A stretch of 64,000 nt of DNA from NCBI GenBank assembly GCA_942490645.1, contig CALNXN010000002.1:372001-436000 (forward strand). Direction: 5' to 3'. The first letter of the stretch is position 1; every line of letters starts with the position of its first letter. Both the position numbers and the translations under genes were made by a program. This document shows, piece by piece, positions 55,034 to 62,293 of the stretch. The notes beneath the pieces were generated by a model that was given only the letters and a program-made list of their open reading frames with translations, ran no database searches and was not told where the DNA came from. The stretch comes from CALNXN01 sp942490645. Its GTDB lineage: Bacteria; Pseudomonadota; Alphaproteobacteria; Rhodobacterales; Rhodobacteraceae.

Positions 55034-57432
55034 GGCCGCATCGCTTTGCCAGCCGGATCATAGGGCGAGGGTGCGATGACCTTGGCCTGACGTTCAACGC
55101 CTACGACATGCACAGAAAGTGCGGTGCCTTCCTTGGCGCACTCTGGCGCCACCAAGGCCATGGCATAGCTTTTGCCCATTGTGTGCCCATATCCGCCGGA
55201 TGTGACGAACCCGATCCGGTTCTCACCAGACCAAACGGGTTCGTATCCACTGGCGTCGGCGTCCGCGGCTTCAATTTCCAAAGTGACAAGCTGTTGCGTC
55301 GGATGTGGCAATGCACGCTCCGCCAGTGCCGCGTCCTTGCCAATAAAATCCTTGGACCAGTCGATCCAGCGGTCCATCCCGGTTTGCCGCGCGGTGTAGC
55401 CTTGGGTGAATTCCGCGGACCAGATGCCAAAGCTTTTCTCCAAACGCAAAGACAGCATCGCGTTGAAGCCCACTTCCTTGAGGCCATGTTCCGCACCCAC
55501 AGCCAACAGCAGTCGGCGCAGCGCGATGTGATCAGAGGCACGGCAATGGACCTCATACCCCAGCTCTCCGGTCACGCTGATGCGTCCGACATGGGCGCGG
55601 ATCAACCCGACATCCATCTGCGCGCAGCCCATGAACGGCAGGCTTGCGACATCCTCGCTGGTGCAGGCCTGAAGGATTTCGCGTGACTTGGGCCCGGCAA
55701 CGGCAAACCCGACGATGTGGTCCGAGACGTCCATGACGGTCACACCGTCGCCCATGTGATCATCGAACCACCGCATGTGCCATTCCCGCAGGTAGTAGCT
55801 GCCGGTGACCCAAAACGTTTCATCATCCCAGTTGAACACCGTCAGATCGCCTTTGAGCCGCCCGTCATGCCCCAGCATCGGTGCAAGACGCACGCGGCCC
55901 TTTGACGGCAGTTTCGATGCCATCATGCGGTCCAGCCAAGCCCGCGCATTTGGCCCTGTGACCTCGAACCGCGAAAAGCCTGTGATGTCGATCAGCCCCG
56001 CATCCTTGCGCGTCGCCTCACACTCGGCAGCGACAATGTCATGTGCGTTCGAGCGCCGAAGGCTGGGCGTTTCCTCGAACCCTTTGGGCGCAAAATAAAG
56101 CGGTGTTTCAAGCCCGTAGCTGACGCCCCAATGCGCACCCGCCGCCGTCATCGCATCATGCGCCGGTGCCATCTTGAGCGGTCGGCCGGCTGGCAGTTGT
56201 TCGTTGGGGTAGGTCATCACGAACCGGCGGGTGTAGAATTGCCCAGTGGTTTCCTTGATGTACTGGCGGTTCTGGGCGTAGTCGCCGTAGCGCGCAACAT
56301 CCATACCGAATACGTCCGCCTCCGGCTCGCCCTCGATGATCCACTCCGCCAGCGATTTGCCGACACCACCGCCCTGCAAAAATCCGGCCATCACGGCGCA
56401 GGCACACCAATATCCACGCTTGCCCGGCACCGGCCCGACCAGCGGGTTGCCGTCTGGCGAAAAGGTGAATGCTCCGTTGACCCATGTCTTGACCCCGACC
56501 TCTTGCAAAGCGGGGTAGCGTTCAAAACCGAGGGTCAGTTCATGTTCAATGCGATCGGGGTCTTCTTGCTGCAACTCGAACCCGTACTCCCAAGGCGCGC
56601 CGTCCATCATCCAGTGTTGGTGGTCGACTTCGTAGATGCCCAGAAGAACGCCCTTTTGGTCCTGCCGCAAATAGGTGAACCCTTCGAGATCCACGGTCAT
56701 GGGCACTTCAAAGTCGATTTCTTCCAACTGTGGGATCGTATCAGAAATCAAATAGTGGTGGTTGAGCGGCGAGACCGGCAATTCGATGCCAGCCATCCGC
56801 CCGACCTGTTTGGCCCAGAGCCCCGCAGCGTTGACGACATGTTCACAGGTGATCGTGCCCTTTTCGGTGACGACCTGCCAGCCATCGGCGGTTTGGTTTA
56901 GCTCCAGAACGCGGTTGTGTTCAATCACCGTCGCGCCCCGTTTCTTGGCAGCACCGGCATAGGCATGCACGGTTCCGGTGGTGTCGATATAGCCTTCGCG
57001 GTCGGCCCACATGCCGCCCAATAGCCCTTCACCCGACATGATGGGGTTAAGCGCCACGGCCTCCTCAACGCTGACCAGCCTGCAATCTTCAATCCCGATA
57101 GACTGGAAGGTGCGGTAGGCCGATTGCAGCCATTCCCACCGATCGGGCGTGCCCGCCATAGTCAGGCCGCCCGTCATGTGCAGCCCGATATTCTGGCCAC
57201 TTTCTTCTTCGATCTCGGTCAGCAGGTCGATGGTATAGGCCTGAAGTTGCGCGATATTCGGATCCGCATTCAATGCATGAATACCGCCCGCCGCGTGCCA
57301 GCTTGATCCCGCAGTCAGAATGCTGCGCTCAATCAGGCACACATCCGACCAGCCCATTTTCGCCAAATGATAAAGCACCGAAGTGCCAACAACACCGCCG
57401 CCGATCACGACCACCCGATAATGCGATTTCAT
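55030..57432 (-). CDS. FAD-dependent dimethylglycine/sarcosine dehydrogenase-like enzyme with GcvT domain
   Basis: 800 residues from ATG 57432 (AGGGAGA upstream). N-terminal DAO domain: VIGGGVVGTSVLYHLA and SSWHAAGG, where His46 matches the residue that holds FAD covalently in DMGDH. A connecting domain and a C-terminal aminomethyltransferase/THF domain (about 430-790) follow, with the Gly-rich GEHGLKEVGFNAMLSLRLEK region. It should oxidatively remove an N-methyl group and pass it to tetrahydrofolate. First gene of the cluster; divergent from the kinase operon. Confidence 0.93.
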   Translation of the reverse strand: MKSHYRVVVIGGGVVGTSVLYHLAKMGWSDVCLIERSILTAGSSWHAAGGIHALNADPNIAQLQAYTIDLLTEIEEESGQNIGLHMTGGLTMAGTPDRWEWLQSAYRTFQSIGIEDCRLVSVEEAVALNPIMSGEGLLGGMWADREGYIDTTGTVHAYAGAAKKRGATVIEHNRVLELNQTADGWQVVTEKGTITCEHVVNAAGLWAKQVGRMAGIELPVSPLNHHYLISDTIPQLEEIDFEVPMTVDLEGFTYLRQDQKGVLLGIYEVDHQHWMMDGAPWEYGFELQQEDPDRIEHELTLGFERYPALQEVGVKTWVNGAFTFSPDGNPLVGPVPGKRGYWCACAVMAGFLQGGGVGKSLAEWIIEGEPEADVFGMDVARYGDYAQNRQYIKETTGQFYTRRFVMTYPNEQLPAGRPLKMAPAHDAMTAAGAHWGVSYGLETPLYFAPKGFEETPSLRRSNAHDIVAAECEATRKDAGLIDITGFSRFEVTGPNARAWLDRMMASKLPSKGRVRLAPMLGHDGRLKGDLTVFNWDDETFWVTGSYYLREWHMRWFDDHMGDGVTVMDVSDHIVGFAVAGPKSREILQACTSEDVASLPFMGCAQMDVGLIRAHVGRISVTGELGYEVHCRASDHIALRRLLLAVGAEHGLKEVGFNAMLSLRLEKSFGIWSAEFTQGYTARQTGMDRWIDWSKDFIGKDAALAERALPHPTQQLVTLEIEAADADASGYEPVWSGENRIGFVTSGGYGHTMGKSYAMALVAPECAKEGTALSVHVVGVERQAKVIAPSPYDPAGKAMRP

Positions 57433-57687
57433 TGGGCTCTCCCTTGCCTGGTTCCAAACGCTGAGGCGCACGCTATCCAAAGCAATCCGTGACGTCTAGA
57501 CATTTATGTACAGTGCTAGTGAGTATAGAAAAACAGCATAAAAACCCAAGCAAATTGTAAAATCAGGGCACAGCGCAGCCAAGGCCCTGCCATGTTTTGG
57601 CCACGGAAATTCAGCCTGAATGGAGACTTGAAGCAGCACAGTTACGTGCCGCGAAACCTTGAGCCAGAGCATAAGCACGAACACCCG
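57433..57687. promoter_or_regulatory. Divergent control region between the catabolic cluster and the kinase operon
   Basis: 255 bases, A/T-rich in the middle. A near-palindrome ACGTCTAGACAT (57492-57503, core GTCTAGAC perfect) lies 60 bp upstream of the DMGDH-like start and is a plausible site for the TetR regulator. A second TGTACA/CTAG cluster follows at 57507-57519. No unambiguous -35/-10 pair is identified. Confidence 0.4.
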
Positions 57688-59121
57688 ATGACCGCGTTAG
57701 ACACATCACCTCTGAACACCACGCCGACCGAGGCGTTGGCCCCCGGCAGCACTTTGCTGGGCGGGCAGTTCACGATTCAGAGCTATCTCAGCAGTGGTGG
57801 CTTCGGGATCACCTATCTGGCAACCGACAGCCTCAACAGAACCGTGGTGATCAAGGAATGCTATCCGGAGGCATTTTGTGCCCGTGTCAACAAGACCGTG
57901 CGCGCCCGGACCCAGAGCTACGAAAACGATTTCCAGTCCATCGTGCAGCTTTTTGTGCGCGAAGCGCGGTCGTTGGCAAAGCTGAACCACTCCAGTGTCG
58001 TCGGTGTGCATCAGGTTTTCGAAGACAATGAAACCGCCTATATGGCGCTCGATCTGATCGAGGGTCAGGACCTACTGGACATCATCGAAGAAGAACCCGG
58101 ACGTTTCAGCCCGGATGAGATCTATGCAATGACACTGGATTTGCTGGATGCTGTCGGTCACGTCCATTCCCAAGACCTGCTGCACCGCGATATTTCTCCC
58201 GATAACATTCTGGTCGAAGATACCGGCCGCCCCGTGCTGATCGACTTTGGTGCCGCACGCGAAGAAGCGAGCCGCAAAAGCCGGGTTCTGTCGTCTGTGC
58301 TGGTGGTCAAAGACGGTTATTCACCACAAGAGTTCTATCTTGCGGGCAGCCAGCAGTTCCCCAGCAGCGACCTCTATGCATTGGGAGCCACCCTTTCGCA
58401 TCTGATCTCGGGAGAGGCGCCGCCCAATTCGCAAGCGCGTCTCGCGGCATTGGCGGCCAATCAGCCTGATTTGTACACGCCATTGCGTGGACGATTTCCG
58501 CAGTACGATAACGCGTTTCTGGGGGCGATCGACAAGGCCATGAACATCGTTCCGGCCAATCGGATACAATCTGCAAAAGAATGGTCCATGATGATTGATC
58601 CCGCGCGCCGCGCAAAACTGGCGCTGGACCAGGCGCAAGATGATGAGGTCATTCAAGAGAAGATCACGCAGTTGGTGGCAACTGTGAATAAAGGGCTTGA
58701 TGGCGGGTTGGAGCAAAAGGCGCAACGAGAAACGCCGTCGCCAGAAGCAACCCCTGATGAACAACAACAGGTCAAACAGCGTCCTCCGGTCGAAGTCATC
58801 CCATCAGCGGCAGAGATTCAGGCCGAGATCGAGGAATGGAAACGCAAACACCCCGAAGAATATGCGAAAGCGATATGCACCAGTGCGAACAGCGGATTGC
58901 GCCATTCCGCGACTGCCAAGCATGAAGAGGCTAGTCCGGCGTTTGAGCAGCCGGCCAATAGGACGAAAGAGCCGCTGCGGATCGGTCGACTTGCGTCCAT
59001 TCCGGCTGTGATGTTCGCCAGTTTTTTGCTGGGCCAGATGGCGTTGGCCGAAGCCGGGCAGCGTGTCAACGCGGCACCAAGCCCGTCATCAACCACACAA
59101 TACATTGAAAAAACAAGATAA
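57688..59121 (+). CDS. Serine/threonine protein kinase with C-terminal membrane segment
   Basis: 477 residues from ATG 57688 (an upstream in-frame ATG at 57592 adds 32 residues with no kinase character). Glycine loop SSGGFGITY about 35-43, Lys56 (VIKE), HRDISPDN with Asp168 and Asn173, and LIDFGAAR with Asp186. Residues 330-430 are a charged linker. A hydrophobic stretch near 438-455 (IPAVMFASFLLGQMALAE) probably crosses the inner membrane, leaving a short polar tail outside. First gene of a five-gene set with FHA, PP2C and two GTPase-type proteins. Confidence 0.93.
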   Translation: MTALDTSPLNTTPTEALAPGSTLLGGQFTIQSYLSSGGFGITYLATDSLNRTVVIKECYPEAFCARVNKTVRARTQSYENDFQSIVQLFVREARSLAKLNHSSVVGVHQVFEDNETAYMALDLIEGQDLLDIIEEEPGRFSPDEIYAMTLDLLDAVGHVHSQDLLHRDISPDNILVEDTGRPVLIDFGAAREEASRKSRVLSSVLVVKDGYSPQEFYLAGSQQFPSSDLYALGATLSHLISGEAPPNSQARLAALAANQPDLYTPLRGRFPQYDNAFLGAIDKAMNIVPANRIQSAKEWSMMIDPARRAKLALDQAQDDEVIQEKITQLVATVNKGLDGGLEQKAQRETPSPEATPDEQQQVKQRPPVEVIPSAAEIQAEIEEWKRKHPEEYAKAICTSANSGLRHSATAKHEEASPAFEQPANRTKEPLRIGRLASIPAVMFASFLLGQMALAEAGQRVNAAPSPSSTTQYIEKTR

Positions 59122-59171
59122 CCACTCAGCGATCCATCACCGGTTACAGGCACCCACAGAAAGGCAGTTTC

Positions 59172-60272
59172 ATGACGCTCTTTAAGAAAGTTTTCCAGCA
59201 GCAAGGCAGACCCGTTGACGCCATACCCGAAGGTTTGGACATGACCCACGAGCATGACGTGACTGTACCTGAAATTGAGCAACGGGAGCCGGAAGCAGAG
59301 GCGCCGCTGCAACCCGAGACCGATCTGGATGTCTATGTTCTGGATGCCTCCGAGAGCGTGACCCCAGAACCTGAGCCAAACGATTTCGTGACGCCTGACA
59401 ACAACGATGCATGGAACGAACCAGACCTCGCATATGTCATGGAACAGGCACAGAGCCCGGAGCATGACACAGATGACACTCCGAATGCCGACGCTATGCC
59501 TGACTATGTCGATGATGCGATGTCGTCAGATCCCGTTGTTCCAGCAGAAGGACCGGACCCAATGCAGGACGAGGCAGACCAATCGAACGCGCCACACCCG
59601 GCATCACATGCACCAGAACCACAAACCAGCGAGCACAGCGATCCGCTGGATGTGGTTGCTTTTGCACGCGAACAGATGCGCGCCGCTGGGCTGTCGGCCC
59701 CGCAAGAGGCAACGCCCGAAGCACCTGCCTTGGACTTGTCGCAACCCCAGACATCGGACGCAACAGATACCCCCGGCACGGGACGAGCGGGCCGGCGCGC
59801 GGGCCGTGTCAAAACGCGGCTCTTGGGTTTCAACCGTGGCGCGCCTGATACTTCGGACCCCTTCGACACGTCTCAGGTCGAAACCGCAATTCAAGGGCGT
59901 GGAAAATTCCCTGTGGGTTGGCTGGTGGTCATTGATGGGCCGGGCACAGGGCATTCATTTGCACTGTTCTCAGGGGCTTCGATGATTGGCCGCGGCGAGG
60001 ATCAGGTCATCAAGCTTGATTACGGCGACAACAGCATTTCGCGTCAGAACCATGCGGCGATTGCCTATGATGATGAGGAAAACAAATTCTTCATCGGGCA
60101 TGGTGGCAAATCCAACATCATTCGCCTGAACGCGCGCCCGGTGCTCAGCACCGAAGAGTTGCATCATACGGATCTGATCCGCATCGGCGAAACGACACTG
60201 CGTTTTGTAGCGCTTTGCGGGAAAGACTTTCAATGGGACCATACAGGTGATGATGATGCAGCCGCCGTTTGA
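59172..60272 (+). CDS. FHA-domain protein with long acidic disordered arm
   Basis: 366 residues. Residues 1-205 are acidic, Pro/Asp/Glu-rich and likely disordered. A basic patch with KTRLLGF (214-220; Thr215) precedes the FHA domain, about 245-347, which shows IGRGED (272-277) and SISRQNH (288-294), the phosphothreonine-binding Arg/Ser/His set. It probably reads marks made by the neighbouring kinase, and Thr215 could itself be a target, as in other FHA regulators. Its 3' end overlaps the phosphatase gene. Confidence 0.92.
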   Translation: MTLFKKVFQQQGRPVDAIPEGLDMTHEHDVTVPEIEQREPEAEAPLQPETDLDVYVLDASESVTPEPEPNDFVTPDNNDAWNEPDLAYVMEQAQSPEHDTDDTPNADAMPDYVDDAMSSDPVVPAEGPDPMQDEADQSNAPHPASHAPEPQTSEHSDPLDVVAFAREQMRAAGLSAPQEATPEAPALDLSQPQTSDATDTPGTGRAGRRAGRVKTRLLGFNRGAPDTSDPFDTSQVETAIQGRGKFPVGWLVVIDGPGTGHSFALFSGASMIGRGEDQVIKLDYGDNSISRQNHAAIAYDDEENKFFIGHGGKSNIIRLNARPVLSTEELHHTDLIRIGETTLRFVALCGKDFQWDHTGDDDAAAV

Positions 60273-61089
60273 TTTCGATACAGCCTGCGCCCTGCATCAA
60301 GGCCGCCGAGATTACCAGGAAGACGCGCTGATTGCGGATTTTGCGCGTGGCACCGACGTGGGCCTCGCGGTTCTGGCTGATGGTATGGGCGGGCATGCAG
60401 CGGGCGATGTCGCAAGCAAGATCGTCGTTTCTGAGGTGTTTGGCGAGTTGATGTTTCAGCGCGGAGACACACCCCGGTTTGAAGCACAGGTGACAGAGGC
60501 CCTGCGCAACGCCGCGCTGTCGGCCAACGCCTGTCTCAAAGAGCATGTTGACGCCTATCCCGACACGCAAGGCATGGGTGCAACGCTGGTGGCGACGGTG
60601 ATCGTGCAGCGCAATCTGTACTGGCTTTCTGTGGGCGATTCCCCCCTGTATCTGTATCGCGACGGCTTGCTGATCCAATTGAACGAAGATCATTCGATGG
60701 CCCCGCAAATTGATTTCATGGTCGAAAACGGCCTTATGGAACAGGAAGAGGCAGACACGCATCCAGACCGCAACGTGCTGACCTCGGTCCTGTTCGGCGA
60801 GCCTATTCCACGCATTGATTGCCCTAGCGAACCAGTAGAATTGGAAGACGGTGACGTCGTGCTGGTGGCCAGTGATGGGCTGCAATTTCTGCCAAATGCC
60901 GAGATAAAGGCGATCCTGAACGCGCATTTCGACGCCGGAAGCGCCACGATTGCCGACCATCTGTTGAGCAGCGTGCAAGCTCTGGATGACCCGGACCTCG
61001 ACAACGTATCGTTTTCCGTCATCAAAGTGAGCGACAAACAAGCGACGCAGGCCGTTGCAGACGTTGCGGGTTTGCGCTGTGCCGGATGA
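60250..61089 (+). CDS. PP2C-type protein phosphatase
   Basis: 279 residues from ATG 60250 (GTG 60247 and later ATGs are alternatives), overlapping the FHA gene by 23 bases. Metal and catalytic motifs: RRDYQEDAL, LADGMGGH (44-49), LSVGDSPLYLY (GDS 129-131), VASDG (SDG 208-210) and the final Asp-Asn at 251-252. It should remove phosphates added by the kinase. Its own end overlaps the start of the next gene. Confidence 0.93.
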   Translation: MMMQPPFDFDTACALHQGRRDYQEDALIADFARGTDVGLAVLADGMGGHAAGDVASKIVVSEVFGELMFQRGDTPRFEAQVTEALRNAALSANACLKEHVDAYPDTQGMGATLVATVIVQRNLYWLSVGDSPLYLYRDGLLIQLNEDHSMAPQIDFMVENGLMEQEEADTHPDRNVLTSVLFGEPIPRIDCPSEPVELEDGDVVLVASDGLQFLPNAEIKAILNAHFDAGSATIADHLLSSVQALDDPDLDNVSFSVIKVSDKQATQAVADVAGLRCAG

Positions 61090-62173
61090 GCGCGCATTAA
61101 GCAATGTCGTCGCCAGCCTCACAGTCGGATTGGAAGCGGGCGGATTGACCGCTGCCGCCAAACGGCACGGGCGGCAATTGCTGGACCGATTACAAGCGAG
61201 GGTTCGTGTGGTCATTTTTGGCCCTGCGGCCTGTGGCAAAAGCCAACTGCTTCATGTCCTATTGGGACAGCAGTTGTCGCAGGGGTCACGCGTCCAGATC
61301 AGCCGAGATACTGCATCAAACCCTGCGTTTGACGGTATTGAGATCGTATTGTCTGACGCCGCGATTTTGCAGGACATTGATCTTGTGGACGGGGGTTGGC
61401 CAGGTGATGGCAACACGGACATCAAATCAATGCTGGCCATTGCCGATATCGCGCTGTGGTGCACGCAAGAGTTCACGCAGCAAGAGGCCGAAGTTTGGAC
61501 GTCAGCGCCCGAGCATCTGAAAGATCACAGCTTTTTGGTTCTGACCAAGGCAGACGTACTGGCCCAGGAACAGACTTTGCAATCTCGCATTGCCGCAATG
61601 TCCGCTGTGGCCAATCAGGAATTCCACGGTCTCTTTCCAACAACCACACGCGTCGCGATGTCAGAATTGGAACGGACCGGTTCGATCACCGATAAATCAC
61701 TTGCTGCCAGCGGCGTCAAAGCCTTGGCCACCGCCGTGAGCAAGCTCGCCGCTGAAGGGCGGCAAGCTGATCTGGACGCCGCATTGCTGTTCTTGAACAG
61801 ACAAGGGATCGACCTGGCGGAACAGCCGGTTTCGCATCCTGCACCCGCCGCCGAGACGCCCGACACTTACGGTCAAGCGTTGAACCTGCTGAGGTGCAAG
61901 ATGGCAGCATTGGACCTGCCGGAAACCGACGACACGGATGCTGCCGTTCAGAGCGTTCTGACACATTGTGAAATGGTATCGGAGGAGCTTGTCGAGCTGA
62001 TTTCAGGCGCCGCAAGCAACGAGGCTGATTTCACACTATGGTGTGAAGATGTCTATTCCGCAGCTGACAAGATCACTTTGATCGGGCTGGAGGACACGAT
62101 GGGCGCAGCCGCGGATGCGGTTGGAATACTGGCACAGATCACCCGAGAGCTTGAAACACGTATGGTTCACTAA
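61079..62173 (+). CDS. P-loop GTPase-like protein coupled to the PP2C gene
   Basis: 364 residues from GTG 61079, inside the last codons of the phosphatase gene. P-loop GPAACGKS (48-55), a DLVDGG segment (101-106) where DxxG of switch II is expected, and LTKAD (155-159) as a G4-like motif. The C-terminal 120 residues are helical and acidic. Switch I is not recognisable, so nucleotide specificity is uncertain. It resembles the dynamin/Era-like superfamily only in the core and may partner the larger GTPase downstream. Confidence 0.85.
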   Translation: MPDERALSNVVASLTVGLEAGGLTAAAKRHGRQLLDRLQARVRVVIFGPAACGKSQLLHVLLGQQLSQGSRVQISRDTASNPAFDGIEIVLSDAAILQDIDLVDGGWPGDGNTDIKSMLAIADIALWCTQEFTQQEAEVWTSAPEHLKDHSFLVLTKADVLAQEQTLQSRIAAMSAVANQEFHGLFPTTTRVAMSELERTGSITDKSLAASGVKALATAVSKLAAEGRQADLDAALLFLNRQGIDLAEQPVSHPAPAAETPDTYGQALNLLRCKMAALDLPETDDTDAAVQSVLTHCEMVSEELVELISGAASNEADFTLWCEDVYSAADKITLIGLEDTMGAAADAVGILAQITRELETRMVH

Positions 62174-62203
62174 ACTCCTAATTATAATTGATAATTCCGA
62201 CAT

Positions 62204-62224
62204 TGCACGAACACAAATCGTGCA
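62204..62224. promoter_or_regulatory. Inverted repeat upstream of the dynamin-like gene
   Basis: TGCACGA, 7-base spacer ACACAAA, TCGTGCA: perfect 7-bp arms 70 bp before the ATG, next to a very A/T-rich tract (62180-62197). It may be an operator for a separate promoter of the dynamin-like gene, or an RNA hairpin. Confidence 0.45.
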
Positions 62225-62293
62225 CATTTCACCGCCATTCATGTCGTCAGAGCAGACCGCGATGGCAATCCACGACAAGAAAGGAGGCACGCC

